NCBI GenBank assembly: GCA_020025295.1
Contig: JAHHSJ010000005.1
Location: 10,643 to 74,642 of the forward strand
Reading direction: 5' to 3'
Length of the DNA: 64,000 bases
Origin: Oscillospiraceae bacterium
GTDB taxonomy: Bacteria > Bacillota > Clostridia > Oscillospirales > Oscillospiraceae
Shown here piece after piece: positions 25,579 through 33,184 of this stretch. The notes below the pieces were generated by a model. The model was not told the DNA's origin. It saw only the letters and a list, made by a program, of their open reading frames with translations, and made no database searches. Made by a program: the position numbers and the translations under genes. Every line of letters begins with the position of its first letter. The stretch's first letter is position 1.

Positions 25579-25860
25579 TTATGCTTCCTCACAGTTGCAG
25601 TCGCAAACCTGAGCAGCCTCTTTCTCAGCTGCTTCCTTAGCTGTGCGCTCTTCGTTCAGGTCCTTTGCAGCAGCGAGGATATCGCCGGCGTTCTCCTGAA
25701 CGGTGGTCACGGTCTCCATCACAGAATCCTTCATCCGCAGGCCGGCGGCAGTGACATGGGTGTAAAGCTTCTTGGCATCCTTGCTGGTGAGCAGCTTAAT
25801 ACCGGCAGAACCAAACAAAGTACCGCCCACAAAGCAGGCCAATTTCATGTATTTACTCAT
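25579..25860 (-). CDS. Small membrane-anchored PacL/DUF6110-like protein with Cys-rich tail
   Basis: 93 residues. One hydrophobic segment at the N-terminus (LACFVGGTLFGSAGIKLL), an amphipathic helical middle (KDAKKLYTHVTAAGLRMKDSV... then EERTAKEAAEKEAA) and a C-terminal metal-ligand tail CDCNCEEA. This matches the layout of mycobacterial PacL proteins (TM, DUF1490 helix, metal-binding tail) that scaffold P-type ATPases. Homology is inferred from layout and neighbourhood. Start: ATG 25860 has AAAGGAA at proper spacing; ATG 25869 abuts the SD. It lies upstream of, and is co-transcribed with, the P1B ATPase. Confidence 0.75.
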   Translation of the reverse strand: MSKYMKLACFVGGTLFGSAGIKLLTSKDAKKLYTHVTAAGLRMKDSVMETVTTVQENAGDILAAAKDLNEERTAKEAAEKEAAQVCDCNCEEA

Positions 25861-25899
25861 AACAAACATTCCTTTCTTCAGATGATAGTTTCGATGATG

Positions 25900-25980
25900 T
25901 TATTTATGCTTGTATCCAGTGATCATTACCATAATCATACAAATTACGGCGCCCCACGCCCAAAAACGATGCTGCTTCAT
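25900..25980 (-). CDS. 26-residue membrane micropeptide
   Basis: A very short ORF beginning MKQHRFWAWG, with a single hydrophobic stretch GAVICMIMVMITG containing one Cys and three Met, and basic/His ends. AAGGAGGAATTGCC directly before the ATG is a near-perfect SD at ideal spacing, the best in the operon. It is the first gene after the promoter at 26030-26059, 39 nt ahead of the PacL-like gene. The strong SD, complete TM segment and conserved-looking position argue that it is translated. It could stabilise or regulate the ATPase, as other micropeptides do for pumps (inference). Confidence 0.6.
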   Translation of the reverse strand: MKQHRFWAWGAVICMIMVMITGYKHK

Positions 25981-26029
25981 GGCAATTCCTCCTTTTGGAT
26001 TCAATCATTCAATCTTTTTCGACTTTTTT

Positions 26030-26059
26030 ATTATAGCACAATGCTTTCCGGTTAGACAA
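26030..26059 (-). promoter_or_regulatory. Promoter of the metal-efflux operon
   Basis: Minus strand TTGTCT (26059-26054), 18-nt spacer, perfect TATAAT (26035-26030). No clear operator palindrome was seen. Confidence 0.7.
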
Positions 26060-26636
26060 TCATAATAAAGAGTGATTTTCCCAAAATTCACAGAAGATTA
26101 AAAATCTTAATCATCAAAGGCCCAATGAGCCACAGCGCTTGTTTCTGCGCCGGAACAGGGTAGCAGGCTGCACGGAGAAAATGAGAGAGATTTATATAAT
26201 TAAATGTATCGGAGCAGGCGAAAAATCAAAAAAGATTGGGACAGGGTGAAAAATGTCAGTATTTTGGACAAAAATGCAGTTTGAGGGCGGAAAAACGGAA
26301 ATTTGCCCGGGTTGAAGCAGAACCGAGCCGGGGAGAGTGTTTTATCCTTCGAATCCGTTCTAATTTGCAAAACAAAAAATTTCCAATTTTCTGAGAAAAA
26401 ATCTAAGAGGAACCTGCAAAAAAGATCAGAATTGAACCTTTTGTATAGAAAATGCACTTTGAAATCAGAACCGTTTGATGGAGAAAAATCGAAAAAACGG
26501 GGCCCAAAAACGGGATGGCCCAAAAGCACGGGTGCCAAAAAAGTCAAGCTTTCAATTGTAAATTTTTTTAGACGCATACCGTTATATTCATGAAAAATAG
26601 AGTTGATTCGCAAATCTTTGTTGAAAATTGACGGTG
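26060..26636. other. AT-rich 577-bp intergenic region before the ATP synthase operon
   Basis: More AT-rich than the flanking genes, with many A- and T-runs. ORFs of up to ~145 codons can be drawn on both strands, but none has a convincing SD, a recognisable domain or coding-like composition. The atpI gene often found here in other bacteria is absent. It holds the divergent promoters at its two ends; nothing else was recognised. Confidence 0.5.
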
Positions 26637-26664
26637 TTGACAAAGGGGGCGAAGGGAGTATAAT
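26637..26664 (+). promoter_or_regulatory. Consensus promoter of the ATP synthase operon
   Basis: Perfect TTGACA (26637-26642), 16-nt spacer, perfect TATAAT (26659-26664), 33 nt before the atpB ATG. Confidence 0.88.
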
Positions 26665-26697
26665 ATTTTCGTTTTAAATATGTAAGGAGGGTTATAA

Positions 26698-27504
26698 ATG
26701 GGGAAACGAAGCCTCAAGATTTTTATCAGTGTCATGTCCATTATCATGGTACTGCTGCTGATCGGAATCTTTCTGATCGGTGGAAGCCCCGCAGGTGAGT
26801 CTGTCAGTGGAGTGATGCGCGACTGCGTGCTTCATGAGCATGACAGGATCAACCTCTTCGGGGGGATGCAGGTGAATCCGGGTGCGATTTCGGCGTTTAC
26901 CGTCACCGGAATGGTGCTGATTTTTGCGCTGATCGTACGAATTTTTGTAATTCCCAAATTCAAACTTGTACCTGGAAAGTTCCAGATGGTGCTGGAGCAG
27001 GCCGTCGGATTCTTTGATAATCTGGCAAAGACCAACAGCCCGGGGAGAAATTCGTTCCTGGGCGCCTATGTGTTTGCGGCCGGTGTGTACATCTTCCTCA
27101 GCACGCTGTTTGAGCTGCTGGGCCTTCAGGCGGTGACTGCACAGGGACATCCCGTCACCTTGCCTGCACCGCTTTCGGACATCAACGCCGCAATTGCTAT
27201 GGGCTGCCTGTCCTATCTGGTGATTCTGTCCGGCGGTATCCTGTCCAACGGCATCAAGGGTGTGGGAAAGACGCTGAAGGAGTTCTCTCTGCCCATCTCC
27301 ATGAGCTTCCGTCTGTTCGGCGGTCTGCTGAGCGGCGCTCTGGTGAGTGAGCTGGTCTACTACTATGTCCAGCTGAGTTTTGTGCTGCCGGTCCTTGTGG
27401 GCGTCATGTTCACGCTGCTGCATGCATTGATTCAGACCTATGTTCTTACCCTGCTGACCTCTCTGTTCTACGGAGAAGTGTCGGAAAAGAAAAAGGCAGA
27501 GTAA
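26698..27504 (+). CDS. atpB: ATP synthase F0 subunit a
   Basis: 268 residues, multi-spanning membrane subunit forming the ion half-channels. Seen: an N-terminal TM, the internal segment GRNSFLGAYVFAAGVYIFL, the key region SFRLFGGLLSGALV (whose Arg is the essential stator arginine) and a C-terminal pair of helices (LLHALIQTYVLTLLTSLF). The ATG is preceded by AAGGAGG. First gene of the atp operon atpB-E-F-(delta-alpha)-G-D-C. Length and motifs are normal, so the F0 stator core appears intact despite the changes in other subunits. Confidence 0.95.
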   Translation: MGKRSLKIFISVMSIIMVLLLIGIFLIGGSPAGESVSGVMRDCVLHEHDRINLFGGMQVNPGAISAFTVTGMVLIFALIVRIFVIPKFKLVPGKFQMVLEQAVGFFDNLAKTNSPGRNSFLGAYVFAAGVYIFLSTLFELLGLQAVTAQGHPVTLPAPLSDINAAIAMGCLSYLVILSGGILSNGIKGVGKTLKEFSLPISMSFRLFGGLLSGALVSELVYYYVQLSFVLPVLVGVMFTLLHALIQTYVLTLLTSLFYGEVSEKKKAE

Positions 27505-27536
27505 GAATACACTAAAATAATAAGGAGAAATTTGCT

Positions 27537-27926
27537 ATGAATAAGATGCTGAAAAGAATTATGGTTAGCCTTTTGGTTGTAATTTTGGTTTGTGCAACTG
27601 CAATCCCCGTGTTCGCAGTGGGCGGCGCTGATGATGCCAAGAAGGATCAGGCTGTCACCACCGCAGCGGAGACCGAGACGGAAGAGACTGCTGAGGACAA
27701 CAGCATTGGCGCCAAGGCCATCGGTGCCGCTATTGCTGTGGGTCTGGCCGCTGCTGCCGGTGCAATCGGCATGGGCATGGCAGTCGGTAAGGCTACGGAA
27801 GGTATTTCCCGTCAGCCTGAGGCAGAAGGCAAGATCAGAACCACCCTTATGCTGGGTCTGGTGTTTATCGAAACGGCAATCATCTATGCCCTGATCATTG
27901 CTATCCTGGTCATCTTTGTGTTGTAA
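27537..27926 (+). CDS. atpE: ATP synthase F0 subunit c with N-terminal extension
   Basis: 129 residues instead of the usual 70-90. The C-terminal ~75 residues are a standard c hairpin: TM1 (IGAAIAVGLAAAAGAIGMGMAVG), polar loop EGISRQPEAEGK and TM2 with ion-binding Glu112 in FIETAIIY. Residues 1-28 resemble a cleavable signal peptide (ending CATAIPVFAVG), followed by an acidic Thr/Glu/Asp linker (~30-55). The TM1 position occupied by Gln in known Na+ c-rings is Met here, which favours H+ coupling (inference). The SD AAGGAGAAA precedes the ATG. Cleavage would leave a c subunit with an exposed acidic N-tail. Confidence 0.93.
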   Translation: MNKMLKRIMVSLLVVILVCATAIPVFAVGGADDAKKDQAVTTAAETETEETAEDNSIGAKAIGAAIAVGLAAAAGAIGMGMAVGKATEGISRQPEAEGKIRTTLMLGLVFIETAIIYALIIAILVIFVL

Positions 27927-27943
27927 GACGGAGTGAATGAGTT

Positions 27944-28432
27944 ATGCCATTAAATATTGATTGGCAGCAGATTTTGCTGCATTTGTTTAACTTTGCTCTT
28001 CTGTTTACCATCCTGTATGTGCTGCTCTATAAGCCGGTGAAGAAGTTCATGGACCAGAGAAGCAATTACTATAAGGAACTGGACGAGAAGGCGAAGAAGA
28101 GCGTGGAAGACGGCGCTGCCGCTCAGGCACAGTATCAGCAGCAGCTGGATACGGCCAAGGATGAGATCGACGCCATGCGTGCCAAGGCCAGCAAGGAAGC
28201 CAGCCAGCTGAGCGAGACCATCATTGCTGAGGCAAAGGAAGAGGCCTCTCATATCATCGCAGACGCAAAGACCGAGGCCAACCGTGAGCGTAAGCGCATT
28301 TTGGCCGGTGCCGGGGAAGAGATTTCTCAGATCGTGACCGACGCCGCTGCAAAGCTGGTGTTCCCGGATGCGGACAGCGCCTATGAGGACTTCTTGACCG
28401 CAGTTGAAGGAAGTGAGCAGGATGAGCGATAA
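27944..28432 (+). CDS. atpF: ATP synthase F0 subunit b
   Basis: 162 residues: one N-terminal TM (~9-28, FNFALLFTILYVLLYKPV), then a long charged helix (~35-145) forming the peripheral stalk, and a short acidic end. No delta domain is fused to it, unlike the b-delta fusion of mycobacteria. Its last 11 nt overlap the start of the next gene (delta-alpha fusion), so translation is coupled. It should bind the delta C-terminal domain, which here is carried by alpha. Normal family length. Confidence 0.93.
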   Translation: MPLNIDWQQILLHLFNFALLFTILYVLLYKPVKKFMDQRSNYYKELDEKAKKSVEDGAAAQAQYQQQLDTAKDEIDAMRAKASKEASQLSETIIAEAKEEASHIIADAKTEANRERKRILAGAGEEISQIVTDAAAKLVFPDADSAYEDFLTAVEGSEQDER

Positions 28433-30158
28433 AAGACCGATGCAGGCCTTTCTGGTTTCGGCTAAGGCTCCTTCTGCCGAGCATGAAGCTCGGTTCCTGA
28501 CCTTCCTGACTAAGAAGTACGGAGAGGGCATTGAGCTGGTCTGGAAGAAGGACGAAACCGTGAAGAACGGCTTCCGTCTGGAAGTCGGAAGCGAGATTTA
28601 CGACTGGAGTGCTCAGGGCCGCTTTGCTCAGTTCAAGAATGCACTGGGCAGCATCAAGGCCGAGAACGATGTGATTCCCCTGCTGAAGGAGAAGGTCGGC
28701 AATTGGGTGCCGGAGGCATACGCCGAAGAGCGAGGCATCGTGCAGTCCGTCGGTGACGGTATTGCCACGGTGTCCGGTCTGGAGCACGCCACCTACGGCG
28801 AAGTGCTGCTGTTTTCCGGCGGAATTCGCGGCATGGTGCAGGAACTGGACGAGAACGGCGTGGGCTGCATCCTGTTCGGTGATGACGAGCAGATCAGCGC
28901 CGGCAGCATTGTCTGCAGAAGCGGAAAGCCGGCCGGTATTCCGGTGGGCCATGGTATGCTGGGCCGTATTGTCAACGCACTGGGCGCACCTATTGACGGC
29001 AAGGGTGACATCGAGGAAGAGGCCTTCTACCCGGTGGAAAAGCCCGCTCCGGGCATCATTGACCGCCAGCCGGTCAATGCTCCTCTGGAGACCGGCATTC
29101 TGGCCATTGACTCCATGTTCCCGATTGGCCGGGGCCAGCGTGAGCTGATTATCGGCGACCGCCAGACCGGCAAGACCGCCATTGCCATTGATACCATCAT
29201 CAACCAGAAGGGCAAGGATGTCATCTGCATCTATGTGGCCATCGGCCAGAAGGCCAGCAGCATTGCCCAGCTGGCGCAGAACCTGAAAAAGCACGGCGCT
29301 ATGGATTACACCATCATCGTGAATGCCAGCGCCAGTGAGCCGGCCCCCTATTTGTATGTGGCGCCTTACGCCGGCTGTGCCATCGGTGAGTACTTCATGG
29401 AGCAGGGCAAGGATGTGCTGATCGTCTACGACGACCTTTCCAAGCACGCCGTGGCCTATCGTACCCTGAGCCTGCTGCTGGAGCGTTCTCCCGGTCGTGA
29501 AGCCTATCCCGGCGATGTGTTCTATCTGCATTCCCGTCTGCTGGAGCGTTCTGCTCACCTGAGCGACGCCAAGGGCGGCGGCAGCATGACCGCTCTGCCG
29601 ATTGCAGAGACCCAGTCCGGCGATGTGTCCGCTTATATTCCCACCAATATCATCTCCATTACCGACGGCCAGATTTTCCTGGAAAGCGACCTGTTCTATT
29701 CCGGTCAGCGTCCCGCCGTGAATGTGGGCCTGTCCGTGTCCCGTGTGGGCTCTGCGGCACAGTACCCGGCCGTGAAGAAGGCCTCCGGCGCACTCCGTCT
29801 GAGTCTGGCCCAGTACCGTGAGATGGAAGTCTTTACCCAGTTTGCCAGCGATCTGGACGCCGCTACCAAGCGGCAGCTGAAGTTCGGCACCGAGCTGATG
29901 ACCATTCTGCGTCAGAAGCAGTTCAGCCCCTTCAAGATGCACGAGCAGGTGATTTTGCTGGTGGCTGCGCTGAACAATGCATTCCAGAATGTGGAGCTGG
30001 ACTCCGTCCTGTCCACATCCAAGGATATGCTGGCGTATTTCAATACCAACTACGCTTCTCTTTGCAAGGATCTGGAAACCAGTGGTGACCTGACCGACGA
30101 GAACAAAGAGAAGATCATTGAAATTGCACGGGAATTCACGCAAAAAGCCGGGTGGTGA
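28422..30158 (+). CDS. atpA: ATP synthase delta(C-terminal domain)-alpha fusion subunit
   Basis: 578 residues, about 70 longer than a normal alpha. Residues ~8-78 match the C-terminal domain of subunit delta: a strand-helix start, KKYGEGIELVWKKDETV, then GFRLEVGSEIYDWSAQGR, which parallels the delta signature (Gly-x-x-x-x-x-Gly-x-x-x-x-Asp-x-Ser-x-x-Gly). A normal alpha subunit follows from about residue 82: an N-terminal helix, Walker A GDRQTGKT, IYDDLSKHAVAYR, and the catalytic Arg region VSRVGSAAQ. The fusion is one continuous frame. The start is ATG 28422, with AAGGAAG 8 nt upstream, overlapping atpF. There is no separate atpH, and the delta N-terminal six-helix domain is absent. Confidence 0.93.
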   Translation: MSDKRPMQAFLVSAKAPSAEHEARFLTFLTKKYGEGIELVWKKDETVKNGFRLEVGSEIYDWSAQGRFAQFKNALGSIKAENDVIPLLKEKVGNWVPEAYAEERGIVQSVGDGIATVSGLEHATYGEVLLFSGGIRGMVQELDENGVGCILFGDDEQISAGSIVCRSGKPAGIPVGHGMLGRIVNALGAPIDGKGDIEEEAFYPVEKPAPGIIDRQPVNAPLETGILAIDSMFPIGRGQRELIIGDRQTGKTAIAIDTIINQKGKDVICIYVAIGQKASSIAQLAQNLKKHGAMDYTIIVNASASEPAPYLYVAPYAGCAIGEYFMEQGKDVLIVYDDLSKHAVAYRTLSLLLERSPGREAYPGDVFYLHSRLLERSAHLSDAKGGGSMTALPIAETQSGDVSAYIPTNIISITDGQIFLESDLFYSGQRPAVNVGLSVSRVGSAAQYPAVKKASGALRLSLAQYREMEVFTQFASDLDAATKRQLKFGTELMTILRQKQFSPFKMHEQVILLVAALNNAFQNVELDSVLSTSKDMLAYFNTNYASLCKDLETSGDLTDENKEKIIEIAREFTQKAGW

Positions 30159-30163
30159 TTTGT

Positions 30164-31069
30164 ATGCCCAGTACAAAAGAAATCAAAAACCGTATCAAAA
30201 GCGTTCAGGATACCCAGAAGATCACCGGCGCCATGCACCTGATTGCAGCCACCAAGCTGCAGCGAGCCAAGGCGGAGTTTGATAAGACCAGACCGTATTT
30301 TGATGCGGTCAAGGGTGAGATCAAGCGTATTTTCCGTACGGATGAGGACATTGACAGCCGTTACTTCTATCCTGTGACCGGCGAGCATGACTTTGAAGGC
30401 GCATACGGCTATCTGGTCATTACCGCAGATAAGGGACTTGCCGGCGCTTATAACTTGAATGTGATTAAGCAGGCTCTTGCCATGATGAGCGCCCACGACA
30501 ATAATAAGCTTTATGTGGTGGGAGAGTATGGCAGACAGTATTTCGCCACCCATAAAATTCCCATCGAGAAGAGCTTTCTCTATACGGCACAGAATCCGAC
30601 GATGCACCGTGCCAGAGAGATGAGCTCCATTCTGGTGGACGCATTCAATAAGGGCGAGCTGAAAAAAATCTTTGTCATTTATACCGATTTCCATTCCGGA
30701 CTGAATGACGAAGCCTGTACTACCCGACTGCTGCCCTTTCACCGGGCCAACTTTACCACTCCGGCGCAGGAAAAAAGCATTGATGTTCCCTTTGAGTTTG
30801 AGCCGTCCATGGAGCAGGTGCTGGACAATATTATTCCCAGCTACATCACCGGCTTCATTTACAGCGCCCTTGTGTCCGGCTTCTGCAGCGAGCAGAGTGC
30901 CCGCATGACGGCCATGGACAGCGCAAATACCAATGCGGAAAAGCTGCTGGACGGTCTGGGAAGACAGTACAATCACATCCGACAGAGTGATATTACCCGT
31001 GAGATTACGGAAATCGCGTCCGGCTCACGGAGCCTGAAACGAAACGCGGAAAAACATAGGAAGGAGTAA
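30164..31069 (+). CDS. atpG: ATP synthase F1 subunit gamma
   Basis: 301 residues, the central rotor shaft. N-terminal helix PSTKEIKNRIKSVQDTQKITGAM (key part RIKSVQDTQKITGAM), TADKGLAGAYN in the middle and a C-terminal helix ending NTNAEKLLDGLGRQYNHIRQSDITREI-type sequence (cited as RQSDITREITEI), which enters the alpha3beta3 cavity. The start is ATG 30164 after GGTGGTGA; an upstream in-frame start has no better site. Slightly longer than E. coli gamma, with insertions in the globular middle. Normal operon position. Confidence 0.93.
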   Translation: MPSTKEIKNRIKSVQDTQKITGAMHLIAATKLQRAKAEFDKTRPYFDAVKGEIKRIFRTDEDIDSRYFYPVTGEHDFEGAYGYLVITADKGLAGAYNLNVIKQALAMMSAHDNNKLYVVGEYGRQYFATHKIPIEKSFLYTAQNPTMHRAREMSSILVDAFNKGELKKIFVIYTDFHSGLNDEACTTRLLPFHRANFTTPAQEKSIDVPFEFEPSMEQVLDNIIPSYITGFIYSALVSGFCSEQSARMTAMDSANTNAEKLLDGLGRQYNHIRQSDITREITEIASGSRSLKRNAEKHRKE

Positions 31070-31075
31070 TGCGAT

Positions 31076-32476
31076 ATGACAGGAAAAATTGTAAAAATAT
31101 CCGGTTCCGTAGTTGATGTTGCCTTCCAGTGTAATCAGCTGCCCAAAATCCGCGAAGCCCTGTATGTGATGGTCGATGGTGAAAAGCGTGTGATGGAAGT
31201 CGCACAGCATGTCAGCGAGACCAGAGTTCGCTGCATCATGCTTTCGGTCAGCGACGGCCTTGCAAGAGGCATGGAAGTGGTTTCCACCGGTGCCGGTATC
31301 AGTGTGCCAGTAGGCGAGCGTACCCTCGGTCGTATGTTCAATGTTTTGGGTGATCCCATCGACGGCGGAGCAAAGCTGGATGACAGAACCCCTCAGAGAT
31401 GTATTCACCGGAAGGCCCCGTCCTTTGAGGAGCAGAGCCCGGTGGTTGAAATTCTGGAAACCGGCATCAAGGTCATCGACCTGCTGGAGCCCTACCCCAA
31501 GGGAGGTAAGATCGGCCTGTTCGGCGGCGCCGGTGTCGGCAAAACCGTTCTGATTCAGGAGCTGATCCATAATGTGGCTACCAAGCACGGCGGCTACTCG
31601 GTGTTCACCGGCGTCGGTGAGCGTTCCCGTGAGGGTAATGACCTGTGGAATGAAATGCGGGAAAGCGGCGTTGCCGATAAGACGGCTCTGGTGTTCGGTC
31701 AGATGAACGAAACCCCCGGCGTCCGTATGCGTGTGGCTCTGTCCGGTCTGACCATGGCAGAGTATTTCCGTGACGAAGAGAACCGGGATGTGCTGTTGTT
31801 CATTGATAACATCTTCCGTTTTGTTCAGGCAGGCAGTGAGGTTTCCACGCTGCTGGGCCGTATGCCCTCCGCTGTGGGCTATCAGCCCACGCTGGCAGAA
31901 GAGATGGGCGCCCTTCAGGAGCGTATCACCTCCACCAAGAGCGGCTCCGTTACCTCGGTTCAGGCTGTGTATGTCCCTGCGGATGACCTGAGCGACCCCG
32001 CCCCTGCCACTACCTTCTCCCATCTGGACTCCCAGACGGTTCTGAGCCGTAAGATTGCCGAGCAGGGCATCTATCCTGCCGTCGATCCGCTGGAATCCTC
32101 CTCCCGTATTCTGGAGGCTGATGTGGTGGGTGAGGAGCATTATACCATTGCTCGAACCGTGCAGGAGATTCTCCAGAAGTACAACGACCTGCAGGACATC
32201 ATCGCCATTTTGGGTATTGATGAACTGAGCGACAGCGATAAGCTGGTGGTGTCCCGTGCAAGAAAGATTCAGCGCTTCTTGGCTCAGCCCACCTGCGTGG
32301 CAGAGAAGTTCACCGGTATCCCCGGTATCTATGTGCCGCTGAAGGATACCCTCCGCAGCTTCAAGGCCATCATCAACGGTGAGGCCGATCAGTATCCGGA
32401 GGCTGCCTTCTATAATGTGGGTACCATCGACGATGTGAAGGCAAAGGCCGAGAAGATTGCCAAAGGGGAACTGTAA
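31076..32476 (+). CDS. atpD: ATP synthase F1 subunit beta
   Basis: 466 residues. Beta-barrel N-domain, Walker A GGAGVGKTV, the catalytic Glu in GVGERSREGND, Walker B LLFIDNIFRF, VPADDLSDPAPAT and the DELSD (DELSEED-like) lever loop as GIDELSDSD. All catalytic residues are present, so the enzyme should be active. The SD AGGAG precedes the ATG. Its stop codon overlaps the atpC start (TAATG). Length is typical. No sign of relaxation in sequence accompanies the unusual alpha partner. Confidence 0.96.
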   Translation: MTGKIVKISGSVVDVAFQCNQLPKIREALYVMVDGEKRVMEVAQHVSETRVRCIMLSVSDGLARGMEVVSTGAGISVPVGERTLGRMFNVLGDPIDGGAKLDDRTPQRCIHRKAPSFEEQSPVVEILETGIKVIDLLEPYPKGGKIGLFGGAGVGKTVLIQELIHNVATKHGGYSVFTGVGERSREGNDLWNEMRESGVADKTALVFGQMNETPGVRMRVALSGLTMAEYFRDEENRDVLLFIDNIFRFVQAGSEVSTLLGRMPSAVGYQPTLAEEMGALQERITSTKSGSVTSVQAVYVPADDLSDPAPATTFSHLDSQTVLSRKIAEQGIYPAVDPLESSSRILEADVVGEEHYTIARTVQEILQKYNDLQDIIAILGIDELSDSDKLVVSRARKIQRFLAQPTCVAEKFTGIPGIYVPLKDTLRSFKAIINGEADQYPEAAFYNVGTIDDVKAKAEKIAKGEL

Positions 32477-32886
32477 TGAAAACCTTTGAGCTGTGTATTC
32501 TGGCTGCGGATAAGCCCTTCTTTCAGGGTAAGTGTGAGTCCATCGTTCTGCCTACGACTCAGGGCGAGTATGGAATTCTGGCCTCTCACCGCAACACGGT
32601 CGCCGCAGTTGTGCCCGGAATGCTGCGCTATTGCACCGCCGACGGCGAACAGTACATCGCCAGCGTGTCCGAGGGTATTGTGAAGATCGAGAACGGGGAT
32701 GTGCTGGTTTTGGTGGATACCATCGAGCGCCCCGAGGAGATCGACGCCAACGCAGAGCGTGAGCAGATCGAGCGGGCGAAAGAGGAGCTGCTGCAAAAGC
32801 AAAGTATTGCAGATTACCACGCTACCTGTGCCCGTATGGCAAGATCCCTTGCCCGACTCAAAACGAAAAGCTATAAGCATTTCTGA
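32476..32886 (+). CDS. atpC: ATP synthase F1 subunit epsilon
   Basis: 136 residues. N-terminal beta-sandwich (FELCILAADKPFFQGKCE, LPTTQGEYGIL, HRNTVAAVVPG) and a C-terminal two-helix domain (AEREQIERAKEEL...SLARLKTK) that can inhibit rotation. Start by TAATG overlap with atpD. Last gene of the operon, followed by a 12-bp terminator. Normal domain set and length. Confidence 0.93.
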   Translation: MKTFELCILAADKPFFQGKCESIVLPTTQGEYGILASHRNTVAAVVPGMLRYCTADGEQYIASVSEGIVKIENGDVLVLVDTIERPEEIDANAEREQIERAKEELLQKQSIADYHATCARMARSLARLKTKSYKHF

Positions 32887-32902
32887 TCGCATCTTATATT
32901 TT

Positions 32903-32966
32903 GGGGTGCGGACCGCTTCGGAGCGGCTGAATAAGCTCCGGAGGTGGTCCGTACCCCTTTTTTGTT
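32903..32966 (+). terminator. Terminator of the ATP synthase operon
   Basis: 12-bp stem GGGGTGCGGACC with GGTCCGTACCCC, with a second hairpin in the loop, then TTTTTTG. Confidence 0.88.
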
Positions 32967-33118
32967 TTGTTTTCTCGGGTGTGACAGCTGACTGCGGACG
33001 CCGCAGGCTTTTTCCTGTGGATTTGCTTGAAAAGTGCCGACAGTAAGGTGCTTCGGAGCGCAGAGATTTGTCGGTTCAGACTAAATGAGAGGAAAGGAAG
33101 AAAATACAGGAAAAACAC

Positions 33119-33154
33119 TTGCAATGCGACAGGAAAGAGACTATATTATAGTCT
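33119..33154 (+). promoter_or_regulatory. Promoter with overlapping perfect operator palindrome, choline locus
   Basis: TTGCAA (33119-33124), 17-nt spacer, TATATT (33142-33147). A perfect inverted repeat AGACTATA-T-TATAGTCT (33138-33154) covers the -10, the layout expected of a repressor operator. The first gene encodes a protein with its own DNA-binding domain, suggesting autorepression (inference). Confidence 0.65.
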
Positions 33155-33184
33155 GTGTTCACGATAAATGAAAAGGTGATGTAT

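Noticed and set aside
26303..26593. 96-codon plus-strand ORF in the gap before atpB
   Set aside because: No SD, Lys/Ser-rich composition typical of translated AT-rich spacer, no recognisable domain.
28404..28421. TTG at 28404 as start of the delta-alpha fusion
   Set aside because: It lies before the SD AAGGAAG; ATG 28422 has that SD at correct spacing. The fusion itself does not depend on this choice.
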